NCBI GenBank assembly: GCA_019918135.1
Contig: WBZZ01001031.1
Span: 1-20,000, forward strand
Length of the DNA stretch: 20,000 nt
Direction: 5' to 3'
Source: Paulinella micropora
Lineage: Eukaryota > Cercozoa > Imbricatea > Euglyphida > Paulinellidae
Under the pieces are notes generated by a model. That model was not told the DNA's origin. It made no database searches and saw only the letters and a program-made list of their open reading frames with translations. Positions 1 through 8,676 of this stretch are shown here, in pieces. Position numbers and translations under genes: made by a program. The first letter of the stretch is position 1. Each line of letters begins with the position of its first letter.

Positions 1-96
1 GGTCTCTGTTCGTCCAAGACAGCTTCGACAAGTAACGACTACTGAAGCGATCACCAACACTAACCGCCCAGCTTGCAGAAACGTAAGGCGGACGCT

Positions 97-1104
97 ATGG
101 CAAGGACTCAGACTGCTCCCTTACAGACGTCGACTCGTCAGGTCAAGCGCTTGAAGACCGACCCACCGGGTACCTCGTCGAGCCGGATCGATCGAAAACT
201 TTTTACGGGCCTACTATGCACCTACTGCAAGGAGCACAACAACTTCTTGAAGAAGGGCCAGCTCCCCAAACATTCGTTTGAAGAGTGCAAACTACGCCAA
301 CAGCGTCGTCGAAGCGACGGGCAGCCATCCGTGGCCGCCGCTCGCAACACTCCGCGCGCCTTGCACATGACTACCCGGTCCCGTACGCCTCCTCCGGTGG
401 TATCAACGTCCTCGCCTCTACGGATCGCGACAGCCCAAACAGTTGTCACTGGATGTGTTTGGGTCTCCAAACATCCTCTCAACCGCCCATTTATCAGCAA
501 GACTACATGCGCTTTGGATTCAGCCTGCAACTGTAAAGGCGTCGCTCGCTTATCGTGGGTTCTACAACACGGCTTTACAATCCGGCAGCTGCCGCCTGTG
601 GCAGCACGCTCATCCGTCGGCATCGACGCAGTCCTCACCGACGGCATCGAACTCTTTGTTTCCGCTGGCCCAACGTCGCCGCTTCATGCAATTACCGTTT
701 ATGTGTCGGCTCACCTGCCCGATCGCGTGGATCTACTCTTCGCCAACGAGGTGACCGAAATCAACTTGTCCATCGACGAGGCCCAGAGGATCAAGCCAAC
801 GGACTACATCCCTTTGAAGCCCACAGCAAGACAGATCGTCTACGAGACGGAATTTAATCTCTTCGATGAGCCACTTCAGGTGGGCGACCGTCAACTAGCA
901 ACCATCAGCTATGACTTCTGCCCGGAGACTCTGGCTGAAATGACCTCTTACCCGACCTTCGAGATTGAGAAGATTTTCAAGCTCCGTGTTACACAACCTT
1001 CGGATCCTACGATCTTTTGTCAACTTCGCAAGCCCACCTCTACGGCCGCACAGTCAACCTGTTCATGTCCGAAAAGAAGAGACCATGCGATGGGAGGGTA
1101 CTGA
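97..1104 (+). CDS. Gag/nucleocapsid-like protein with zinc finger and possible retropepsin-like domain (element 1)
   Basis: The ORF is 335 residues from the first ATG at 97; an in-frame TTG lies 24 bases upstream. A Cys/His cluster at 217-288 reads C-X2-C-X14-H-X4-C, like a retroviral zinc knuckle with an enlarged central loop. From about base 480 the protein has an aspartic-protease-like layout: D-S-A at 517-525 followed by beta-type segments and a VDLLFANEV stretch where retropepsins have their ILG strand. The glycine of the normal D-T/S-G triad is absent, so the protease call is tentative and any protease may be inactive. The 3' end overlaps the next frame, which is open from 969. It may be the tail of a longer Gag that begins before the window. 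Confidence 0.55.
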   Translation: MARTQTAPLQTSTRQVKRLKTDPPGTSSSRIDRKLFTGLLCTYCKEHNNFLKKGQLPKHSFEECKLRQQRRRSDGQPSVAAARNTPRALHMTTRSRTPPPVVSTSSPLRIATAQTVVTGCVWVSKHPLNRPFISKTTCALDSACNCKGVARLSWVLQHGFTIRQLPPVAARSSVGIDAVLTDGIELFVSAGPTSPLHAITVYVSAHLPDRVDLLFANEVTEINLSIDEAQRIKPTDYIPLKPTARQIVYETEFNLFDEPLQVGDRQLATISYDFCPETLAEMTSYPTFEIEKIFKLRVTQPSDPTIFCQLRKPTSTAAQSTCSCPKRRDHAMGGY

Positions 1105-1529
1105 CAGATCACGACGAAGCCGATGAAGAAGAAGAAGAAGAAGAAGAAGAAGAAGAAGAAGAAGAAGAAGAAGAAGAAGAAGAAGAAGAAGAAGAAGAAG
1201 AAGAAATCAAATCTAGTGCCTCCAAGAAACACAAGCCATCCTCTGATCTGATCACACATGAGGATTATTATAACGATGCCCGTGCTTGGTCGCTTATCCG
1301 ACATACTCAGCAGGCCGACCCGAGACGCAGTCCGACTGTGCGATCTCTCTCTTCATCATCATCTTCATCGTCATCGTCATCGCCATCGTTGATGCAGGCT
1401 TCATCCTCATCATCGACAGCATCTTCACCTACCACATCTGCTGCATCGGCCCTTGGCCAACCATCGGCCCCTGCGCCTGGCACACCGCAATCGTTCCAGA
1501 ATGCGCTCACTAACCCTCCGTCGTTATAA
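1017..1529 (+). pseudogene. Acidic and Ser-rich linker, start of the large unknown protein (element 1), ends in isolated TAA
   Basis: This reading frame is open from 969 and overlaps the upstream CDS in the -1 frame. It encodes a lysine-rich start, an unbroken run of 27 Glu codons, a Lys/Ser segment and then Ser/Thr/Pro-rich sequence. It stops at TAA 1527-1529, but the same frame is open again immediately afterwards and runs to 4142. The TAA is therefore either a disabling mutation or a readthrough point; I see no context that favours readthrough. There is no in-frame ATG near the start, so the segment was probably reached by frameshift from the upstream ORF, or by a transcript form not visible here. 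Confidence 0.45.
1125..1205 (+). repeat. (GAA)27 microsatellite encoding poly-Glu
   Basis: Twenty-seven uninterrupted GAA units lie inside the open frame and encode poly-glutamate. The absence of any GAG or other interruption points to recent slippage at DNA level. On the opposite strand the tract gives a meaningless poly-Phe ORF. Confidence 0.97.
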
Positions 1530-1685
1530 GCTCCAGTTGTTCCTCTAACATCTAGTCCCAACTATCAACAGAGTAGGCGGCGCTCTTCAAGCAAACACGA
1601 ACGCTCAACATCACCGGTACCAGTTCCGCCAGCCTCGCCTCCACCACCTCGGCTCACCCAACCGACTACCAGTCCAGTCGCCGGG

Positions 1686-4142
1686 TTGAGTAAAGCATCT
1701 ACGAGAGCACATACCAGCGCCCGCCGGAGGTCAGCCCGCGCATCTCCTGGCCGTTCGACAGCTGCGTCCAGTTCTTCATCGACCTCTGCGACAAATACAG
1801 CCGCAACGCCAGCCCAACCGCAGGCACCTGCAACATCTTCTAGTAGTTGGTCGGGATTCTCCAACTTTACGGACATGCCAGCCCACCAATTGGAAATTCA
1901 AAAAGCCTATGGCACCAACTCCCCAGGCATGGACAAGGAACTCTACATTGTTCGAGACATTTTCGCCACGTTTTTCCCGACAGCGGCCATGGCCATAATT
2001 CCAGGCACTCACCAGCATTGCCGTCATCTGGGATACTGGATCCCAAAGCACTTTACGCTCAACCAAGGCCTATGGCCAGACTCTACAATGGTGCACACGC
2101 AACACCCAAGAGTGGAACGCTACTACCCTAGGATACAATCGCTCCGCCACGGAGTCTTCCGTTTCCAACCCCTTAGTAGCCCGCCTACCTTTCAAGTGAC
2201 TGAAGATTGGCTTCTCCCTTCGGCGGATTACAATCACTTCGCCGATAGACCACTTTTGGTAAGAACTTTCCTCCCGCGGGATGCTAAGTTACCACATACC
2301 AGTGTAAGCAGAATATACGCGCACACAGAACCGCGACAATGGTATGGAAGAACCAACTGGGACAATGAATACTCAACAGAGTTCTCTGAAGCCATCCAAG
2401 GCTTCCACCGCGATCGCCCTACCATCTTGATGCAGCGTTACTGGCCCCCTCGTAACAACGCACACGAGATAGATCCGGAGACCTTTGAAGACTTCACACA
2501 TGGCCTAGCTCTTCGTTCGGGCACCAGACGCCCTCTCGCAGTCGTCAACACCGAAGCCATGTGCCTGGTCCGCGCAGACACTACATCGGCCCCCTTGATG
2601 ACCCGTCGCGGCAGCAATGCGTCTACGAAAACCGCACTTGAAGACATCTTTCAGATCCCGGAAGGTTCCACCATGATGTCACGGTTTTATGAAGGCAAAC
2701 ACACTGCTATCATATTCCACTTCGGCCCGCAAAACGGTAGAAACACCGCTCAACTTATCGCATCCTCTCTAGTTGGACCTATCACCGAACCTACTGGCGA
2801 TGTCCCGTACTTCGAAGCAGGAATGTCCTTTGACCATATTTACCGCCCATGGGGATATCGATCTTCGTACCTCGGCCTACTAGTGGGCGCAAACCCAAGT
2901 GCATCACCCTTAGCTGCCGTTCTTCGAGGAGAACTCCTATTCCCATGGTGCAGTATGGAGCAAACCGAAGTTAAGCATCTACGATTTCATTCGCTGCCGC
3001 TTTCGACATCATTATACAAACGCCGTGTCTTTCGACTCCCAACTCGAGAACGCTGCTTTGCTCTACAACATTACTTTCATCGCCTTCCGTGTAACGACCC
3101 GATATGGCTCAAAATTGTCGCAAATGACACCTACTACGACCACGATCGCGGAAGCATCGTGCCAGAACTACGTGCAGTACATGAGCGATCCTACGATTGC
3201 ATTATCGACTTGCCGCTCACCTACTTCGACGATTGTAACATCACGGTCTACTACACGGACAGAGGAGACGAACTGTTTCTGGGTTCATTCTTTAACCCTA
3301 ACCACTATATGGGACAAGCGGTGTGTGTAACGAAATTCGTCGGAACAGTTTCGATCGACGACGCCGCTACCCGCGACTACCTTCAACAAGCACCCAACTG
3401 GAAGGCACGCCCTGACACACCGAGAATTAGGGATTCTTTCTCATGCGAATTCTGTTGGATACGTTATGAAAACGTCCCGTGGCATGTAGCCCAGTGGTTT
3501 CTTATGACCATCGCCAGCGAAACCGGAAGACGTTCAAGCAAGGAAATTCATGTGGTACAGCACCCCCATACTGTCCCATGTTCGACGGATATCATTAACC
3601 CGTACTCCCGAGACAAACGTCTCCATGGCTACCCATACGGAACCCCACTTATCCGTATGCTACCGTCACGCCACGCTCAACGACACTTCAACGTTCGGCG
3701 CACAGGCGTTAAGTATAACACCCTTCAACACGAAGGCCACCTCGAACACCGGTGGATCAACCTTAAAGAGTTCAGGACAGAGGAAAAGCTCGACCGTTTC
3801 TACAACAGGCTACAAATGAGTACCCGAGACCTCGTGTACGAGCGATTGCTTATCCCAGAACCTGAGACCTCCCATGTATTTACACTCTCTCCAGGAGAGA
3901 CACGGAGACACTATCGAATCGGATATCCTCACACCTACAATATCCATGCTGGATTCGACGTTCAAGCATCGTCATTGCACCCTTACGAGATAGTGTATTC
4001 CCCTGAGAAGTACGATGATCAACCTGATTCTTCGTCAAGTTCAAGTTCCTCATCCAGTTCGTCATCTAGCTCGAGTTCATCGTCAGGAACAATAGCCCCT
4101 GCTCAGCCTCCATCGGCCCCAGCGTCGGTACCACCGCCCTAG
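1686..4142 (+). CDS. Large unrecognised protein of element 1 (about 755-818 residues)
   Basis: The frame is open from 1530 to the TAG at 4140-4142. The first in-frame ATG is at 1875 (755 residues); upstream sequence is Ser/Thr/Pro/Ala-rich linker. The core, about bases 1890-4020, is a globular protein rich in Tyr, His, Arg, Trp and Pro, with no membrane segment, signal peptide or Cys/His cluster that I can see, and no motif I recognise. A tail of 19 consecutive Ser residues and a Pro/Ala-rich stretch follows. It sits between the zinc-finger ORF and RT, where Gag-capsid or protease would normally be, so a structural role (capsid) is possible but inferred only from position. Downstream RT sequence is in the -1 frame, with overlap inside the low-complexity tail. 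It could also be a captured host gene. Confidence 0.6.
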   Translation: MSKASTRAHTSARRRSARASPGRSTAASSSSSTSATNTAATPAQPQAPATSSSSWSGFSNFTDMPAHQLEIQKAYGTNSPGMDKELYIVRDIFATFFPTAAMAIIPGTHQHCRHLGYWIPKHFTLNQGLWPDSTMVHTQHPRVERYYPRIQSLRHGVFRFQPLSSPPTFQVTEDWLLPSADYNHFADRPLLVRTFLPRDAKLPHTSVSRIYAHTEPRQWYGRTNWDNEYSTEFSEAIQGFHRDRPTILMQRYWPPRNNAHEIDPETFEDFTHGLALRSGTRRPLAVVNTEAMCLVRADTTSAPLMTRRGSNASTKTALEDIFQIPEGSTMMSRFYEGKHTAIIFHFGPQNGRNTAQLIASSLVGPITEPTGDVPYFEAGMSFDHIYRPWGYRSSYLGLLVGANPSASPLAAVLRGELLFPWCSMEQTEVKHLRFHSLPLSTSLYKRRVFRLPTRERCFALQHYFHRLPCNDPIWLKIVANDTYYDHDRGSIVPELRAVHERSYDCIIDLPLTYFDDCNITVYYTDRGDELFLGSFFNPNHYMGQAVCVTKFVGTVSIDDAATRDYLQQAPNWKARPDTPRIRDSFSCEFCWIRYENVPWHVAQWFLMTIASETGRRSSKEIHVVQHPHTVPCSTDIINPYSRDKRLHGYPYGTPLIRMLPSRHAQRHFNVRRTGVKYNTLQHEGHLEHRWINLKEFRTEEKLDRFYNRLQMSTRDLVYERLLIPEPETSHVFTLSPGETRRHYRIGYPHTYNIHAGFDVQASSLHPYEIVYSPEKYDDQPDSSSSSSSSSSSSSSSSSSSGTIAPAQPPSAPASVPPP
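4029..4085 (+). repeat. 19-residue poly-Ser tract, mixed Ser codons
   Basis: Nineteen consecutive serine codons use a mixture of TCN and AGY codons, so the run is a protein-level repeat rather than a DNA microsatellite. It precedes the Pro/Ala-rich tail of the large unknown protein. Confidence 0.9.
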
Positions 4143-4153
4143 CACAGCCACCG

Positions 4154-4684
4154 TTGGCCTCAATTCAGCCCCCATCAACCCTGGCTCATCCACCAGCGGT
4201 CACTGGTTCTGACGCACCGGCCGCACCGTTGCCACAGGTAACTCGTGCCTACCCTGTTCGACCACAGCCCTTTTTTGGCTGTAAGCCCAGTGAGAACAAG
4301 AAGCATAACGACGATGACGTTTCAAAGGGCGGCGGACAAGGCCCCTCCTCGTCTTCGTCAAGCGGTTCGTCGTCAAGCGGTTCGTCGTCAAGCAGTTTGC
4401 CATCAACGCCGACTACGACCCAGACATCTGCGACTTCTCCTCCTCACTCAACGACGCGACGTTCGCAACACCCTCGGAACAAGGAAAGTGTGAACTTTGC
4501 TGATTGCCCAAAAGCAACCTCTCCTCTGTCATCTAGCCACATTGCCTCTTCTGACCATCGAGCCGCACTTTCAAGACGACGACTTCTCGACCATAAATCT
4601 CGGAGTTGCCGCCAATTCAATATGCTCGCTCGGCCTGGCACTGGCTTAACTCAGAGTTTGGGCAATACGCAAAGTCAAGCGTGA
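4154..4684 (+). pseudogene. Low-complexity Pro/Ser linker upstream of RT (element 1), ends in isolated TGA
   Basis: This frame is already open through the Ser/Pro tail of the previous ORF (from at least 4079), so the two overlap in a -1 relation. It encodes Pro/Ala/Ser-rich sequence with a second long Ser region (about 4346-4396) and a basic stretch. It stops at TGA 4682-4684, after which the same frame is open again to 5431 and carries RT sequence. In the Ser region a 15-bp unit is repeated exactly at 4361-4375 and 4376-4390. No domain is recognised; it is probably the linker to RT. The real coding frame may differ locally near 4530-4647. Confidence 0.4.
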
Positions 4685-4789
4685 CAACCAAATCTGGGGC
4701 ATTCTCCAGACTCCAAACAACTAGGGCTGCCTGCTCCTCTGACGCTTCAGACCGACATCGGCCCGCCGTTTCCACACACAGACTCCTTC

Positions 4790-5431
4790 ATGGAAGACTT
4801 CGCGCAGACATGCCCCGACCCTCGCATGCTCTTTTGCACGGTATCAACAGTCCAGGGACCCCATCCTACCCCGTGGTTCTTCATCTCTGAAAGACTTTGC
4901 CGCGATTTTCTAACCAAGCGAGCGGAACAAAAAGCGTCACCGACAGGTCCTAAGTTTCCCCCTGAAGCAGTCAACCCAAGCCTCACCAAACCCCAACAAG
5001 ACCAACTCTGGGCCCTCATCCGCGAATTCGACCACATCTTTCAAGACAAGGCAGGCATCTTCAAACACACTGTCGTGTCCCTTCGACTCAAACCGAATGC
5101 CAAACCAGTTGCGGTCCCATGCCCGCGCTGGACTCCGGCAGTGGGCAAATATCTTTCTAGCTGTGCTACGGACGTCCTCAGCGCCGGCACATGGAGCTAC
5201 GCCTACTCTCAATGCGCATGGGCGAGCCGCAGTTGCCCGGTCGGGAAATTCGAGGATATCGCGAAAAAAGTCATCCGAGACATTCGAAACGTTTACGACT
5301 ACCGCATGCCCAATGACAACCGTCATCTCCCAGTCCCAGGTCCAAACCCCGGATCATTACCGAGAACGATTCGCCGGCTGGCACTATCTCAGCTCCATCG
5401 ACATGGTAGACGGCTTTTCACCTTTGCCTGA
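4790..5431 (+). pseudogene. Reverse transcriptase, N-terminal part (element 1 pol fragment)
   Basis: The frame is open from 4685 and the first ATG is at 4790. Residues from about base 4985 match the usual lead-in to Ty3/Gypsy RT: a helix with FDHIFQD, then a beta strand (VVSLRLKPNAKPV) and the Pro-rich turn. The palm begins at about 5275 with R-N-V-Y-D-Y-R-M-P, equivalent to the conserved V-D-Y-R box. After roughly 5330 the RT homology leaves this frame; the palm motif A (S-S-I-D-M-V-D-G-F, catalytic Asp codon at 5400) is in another frame. The last 30 or so residues of this ORF are thus out-of-frame sequence. It is a broken pol gene fragment. Confidence 0.75.
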
Positions 5432-5444
5432 GCCCGGACGATGA
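5330..5444 (+). pseudogene. RT palm motif A fragment (element 1), shifted frame
   Basis: A short segment in a third frame continues RT homology after 5330: a Gly-Trp-His-Tyr-Leu stretch followed by S-S-I-D-M-V-D-G-F, the motif A of Ty3/Gypsy RT, with the first catalytic aspartate encoded at 5400-5402. It ends at a TGA at 5442-5444. RT homology resumes in the +1 frame from about 5425 (L-S-P-D-D-S-R-D-I-F). Confidence 0.6.
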
Positions 5445-6121
5445 CAGCCGAGATATTTTTGCCGTGTGGGACCCTCAAGGTCTATTGGTCCCCAACTTTA
5501 TGCCTCAAGGTGTACATCGTGTCCCCGGCGATTTCCAACGTGCGATCGAGAAGTCATTCCAACCACTCCCCTTTTGGAACAAGCCCCCCCCCCCAGCTAT
5601 TTCTACTGCAGGCGCCTATCTCGACGACGTTACCGCTGGTGCAAACGACTTTCAAACACACCTGAACCAAATTCGTGGTATATTCCCAAGTATGGACACC
5701 TCCGGCCTTCATGGATCGGCGCGCAAACTCCGCTTGGGATACCATGAACTGACAATACTCGGCAAGAAATGTAGTAAGAAAGGTATCGCCGCTGACACAG
5801 CGAAGATCGACGCCATCCTCCGAATGGCTGATCCCTCCAATGTGTCTGAAGTTCGATCCGTTCTGGGTATGACCAACTTCATACAGGCCCACATCCCCGA
5901 CTACTCCCGCCTTGTATCACCTCTTACAAACTTGCTCAAGTCCACTCACGCCCGACCAGCAGGTCAACCCTACCTCCATCGGGAAGAACGGAAATGTATG
6001 AAGAAGCTCCGCCGCGTGCTTACTACGCTTCCCGTCCTGGCCAAGTACGAGTCTTCTCACCATCTTTGCCTTCGGACGGATGCTAGCCAAATAGGCATCG
6101 GGGGTGCCCTTCACACTGGCC

Positions 6122-6293
6122 TGACCGCGACGCCCCGGTTATCCAATACTTTTCTCTCAAGTTCCCAGACACGCAAACCCGCTGGGCAACCTACGCGCGA
6201 GAAGCGTATGGCGTTATTTACGGAGTTCAACAGTGCCGCTACTACATCGATGCCAGCGACCACAAACTCACTATCGTCACCGATCACCGGCCA
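6122..6293 (+). pseudogene. RNase H middle segment (element 1), shifted frame
   Basis: In this frame the RNase H domain continues with A-P-V-I-Q-Y-F-S-L-K-F, then W-A-T-Y-A-R-E-A-Y-G-V-I-Y-G-V (catalytic Glu codon at 6201) and T-I-V-T-D-H-R-P-L (Asp codon at 6282). It is joined to the previous frame by a -1 change near 6110-6130 and cut at its 3' end by the 35-bp tandem duplication. Confidence 0.7.
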
Positions 6294-6363
6294 CTCTTGT
6301 GGTTATGGCATGCTCGCAGCCCCATGGTCTCTTGTGGTTATGGCATGCTCGCAGCCCCATGGT
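6294..6363 (+). repeat. Perfect 35-bp tandem duplication inside RNase H
   Basis: Positions 6294-6328 and 6329-6363 are identical. Thirty-five is not a multiple of three, so the extra copy shifts the reading frame by two. The RNase H frame before it and the frame after it (running to 8017) are the two that the duplication would separate. This gives a concrete cause for the break. Confidence 0.97.
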
Positions 6364-8017
6364 CGTCGGATGGGTTCTGGAAAATCTTCAGACGATCCGC
6401 TTTAAGGTCGAATACCTCCCCGGTAAACAAAACCTCCTTCCGGACGGATTGTCCCGTGTCCCCTGCATAAACCCAGGCGCCCCGACTCTCATCGGTGAAG
6501 CCGAAGCCACCCTACAGCTCCTCGCAACCATTCCACTGCCCAAAGCAGGCTCTACTCTCTGGCTCGCCGTCGAAGGCACACATGCCGCCTTGGAAGCGAA
6601 ACTCAAGTCTCTCTCCTGCCGCATCATCCGCGCCGGCCCAACACTACGAAGCATTCAAGCCCCGTGGGACCTAGCTATTGTCATTCCCTCCGCTGAACGC
6701 TCTCCGGTCGTCGCACGTGACATGTTCGCCCTTCGTAAGCCATTTGCCCTGCTCATGCCGCAAGACCTTGTCCACTGCGTCCCGGACGATACACTCCCAC
6801 AGGAGGCCGTCGAGACGTGTCGTAAGATTTTGTTTCTTGACGACAACTTAGTGTGGCTAGTCTTTGGCCTCGGCATGGAACAACATTATATATACCCTCT
6901 TGTCGCTACTTCGCACGCTCCTCGCGTCACGCGCCAACAAATCATGGACGCACAACGACAAGACACTCTCACAGCCCCTCTCTGGACCGATGACGACTCT
7001 ACCGTCTCCGCCGGATCAACAGAATTGACTCTTCGTCAGGGCCTTGCCGTCCTCGCCGACGCCAAACAGTCAACACTGAAAATCTACTTTCCAGAGGAGC
7101 TGCGCCGCCCGCTGATCAACTACGCCCATTTGATGCAGAACCACGCCAAAACGCCGACACTCGTCCCCTTCATTAAGGAGCGCTATATTTGGTTCCGTAC
7201 TGATGGCACGGATATTATGCACGCTGATGTCCTCGCCGCCCTCCGCGACTGCCACTTTTGCCAACTGGTCCACGCCCGCCTCACCCTCAACCATGGCCGC
7301 TACTCTTCGCTGAAGTGGAGCAGTCAAGGTCAAGGCATCTACATCGATCATATGCACGTCGGCATTCCGGGCGTTGTTTTTCAGTATATCCTGACGATCA
7401 TCGATCTCTTCTCAGGATTTCTTCAATTCATCCCCTGCATCTCTACCACAGCCGAAGAAACAGTTGAGATCATCCTCAACCGATGGGCATACATTTTTGG
7501 TTTTCCGGAGTCCATCTTCTCCGACTACCACAGCTCCTTTGTAGGTACATTAGCCACACGCTTTTGCAGTGAGGCCGGCCTCGATTGGCTGACCACCGAA
7601 CCCTACTCACACCATCAACTCGGCTTCGTGGAATGCCGGCACAAGGCGATCCGCACCGCAATTCAATCTCTACCCAAGGCAGACAAATCGAACTGGCCTA
7701 GCATCATCCCGTCCCTCTCCTTCACCCAGAACACCTATGTGTCCACGGCTACAGGTACAACCGCCTTTGAGGGTATGTTGGCACGCAAACCTCGGTGCAC
7801 ACTGGACTTTTTCGATTCCTCGGAGATCATTACTGCCCGCGCCTCCGCCTCAAGCGCCGCTCTCGACGCTTCCTCTACGCTTTCGCTTCAATCTTCAGAG
7901 CAGATCGAACTACTACGCCGCGCTCGCGCTGCAGTCACGGCGTATATCAGCATACACAGACGTCTCCCGCGCCCGATCTGTCGCTCAGAAGAACAAGGGC
8001 CGCCGCAAAGCCGTTAA
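6329..8017 (+). pseudogene. RNase H C-terminus and integrase (element 1 pol fragment)
   Basis: After the duplication the frame gives the RNase H end (F-K-V-E-Y-L-P-G-K, then L-P-D-G-L-S-R with the fourth acidic residue at 6443). A linker of about 200 residues follows. Integrase has a zinc-binding region with A-H-L-M-Q-N-H (H-X4-H) and C-H-F-C (C-X2-C at about 7250), then a core with Asp in Y-I-D-H-M, Asp in F-S-D-Y-H and Glu in G-F-V-E-C. The second Asp and the Glu are separated by exactly 35 residues, as in active integrases. The frame is open upstream to 6233, but that part is out of frame with RNase H. Near 7945 the homology moves to the +1 frame; the last 20 or so residues here are therefore not integrase. 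Confidence 0.85.
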
Positions 8018-8285
8018 GGAGTGGAAGGTTGGCGACACCGTCACCGTCTACCGCCCTAAACCCTCCACGCAAGGCATCCCCGCCTCGTCTGTTCTTCAGT
8101 TCGACGGCCCCTACACGATTTTAGAGCAGGTCAACTCTAACTGCTTTAAGCTCCGCCACCTCAAGACCAATAGGATATTGAAACGGATCGACCGTTCACA
8201 TCTCTCTCCGTATACCGCCCCCACTGATGGCGTCGCCCCGCTCAACCCAGTTGCAATGGACGACTGTCAACTACACCACTGGTGA
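7945..8285 (+). pseudogene. Integrase C-terminal domain with GPF/Y-type module (element 1)
   Basis: The frame continues integrase after about 7945: a basic segment (K-N-K-G-R-R-K), then W-K-V-G-D-T-V and F-D-G-P-Y-T-I-L, the GPF/Y module characteristic of Ty3/Gypsy integrases, then C-F-K-L-R-H-L and a helix with R-S-H-L-S-P-Y. It ends at TGA 8283-8285. The same frame is nominally open from 7737, but upstream of about 7945 it is a shadow of the integrase core. The module is thought to contact DNA or chromatin. Confidence 0.75.
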
Positions 8286-8676
8286 AGTCGTTGCTTTCAT
8301 CGACCGTAACCAAGTCAAACTTGGCACTGTTTTGGACGAGGATCCGGAAGACGAGGAGGATGACCTCGTGGTCCATCAGCTTGGTATCACCTCGGACACC
8401 AACCCCCTCTTCCGCCCCATCTACGAAGACACAAAGGACAAAGCTACCATTCACAGTTGGAGTAAACCCCTGACTTTCTGGAAGCCCCTCCTCTTCGATA
8501 TCACCAACGATCAAGTCGTTCATCGACGCATCGCATGGCGTCCCTTCAAAAAGATCAAGGACAAAGGCCGGCTCTCCGCTAACGTTCTTAAGGGTCTTCG
8601 AGGTACCCTCATCACCGGCGAATCCTTCCCGCTTCATGTCCTCCAGAAGGGCAAGCAAGCTCAGTCCAAGGAGTAG
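8227..8676 (+). CDS. C-terminal add-on domain of element 1 integrase (149 residues, unrecognised)
   Basis: The ORF has an ATG at 8227 and overlaps the end of the integrase frame by 59 bases (+1 relation). It starts with V-V-A-F-I-D, contains an acidic patch (D-E-D-P-E-D-E-E-D-D) after a G-T-V-L strand, then P-L-F-R-P-I-Y-E-D, and ends in a basic tail. The alternation of short hydrophobic strands with G-x-V-L and P-I-Y-E-D looks like a small beta-barrel reader domain, but I cannot assign a family. Because it directly follows the GPF/Y module it was probably the polyprotein's C-terminus. Element 2 has a domain in the same place with a roughly similar layout. Confidence 0.5.
   Translation: MASPRSTQLQWTTVNYTTGEVVAFIDRNQVKLGTVLDEDPEDEEDDLVVHQLGITSDTNPLFRPIYEDTKDKATIHSWSKPLTFWKPLLFDITNDQVVHRRIAWRPFKKIKDKGRLSANVLKGLRGTLITGESFPLHVLQKGKQAQSKE

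Larger units (their letters stand above)
5464..6405 (+). pseudogene. RT palm/thumb and RNase H N-terminal half (element 1 pol fragment)
   Basis: RT homology in this frame begins about 5425, slightly before the first ATG. Visible motifs are M-P-Q-G-V (the M-P-F-G-L box), D-F-Q-R, the YLDD catalytic box at 5617-5628, I-L-G-K-K (the L-G-H box) and the connection domain with A-K-I-D-A-I-L. RNase H starts near 6040 with R-T-D-A-S; its catalytic Asp codon is at 6079. From about 6120 the homology moves to the -1 frame, so the C-terminal roughly 90 residues of the ORF are not real protein. A run of 11 C at 5584-5594 lies just before YLDD without changing frame. Confidence 0.8.

Noticed and set aside
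1020..1304. Minus-strand ORF with long poly-Phe
   Set aside because: It is the antisense of the (GAA)27 tract and has no other coding character.
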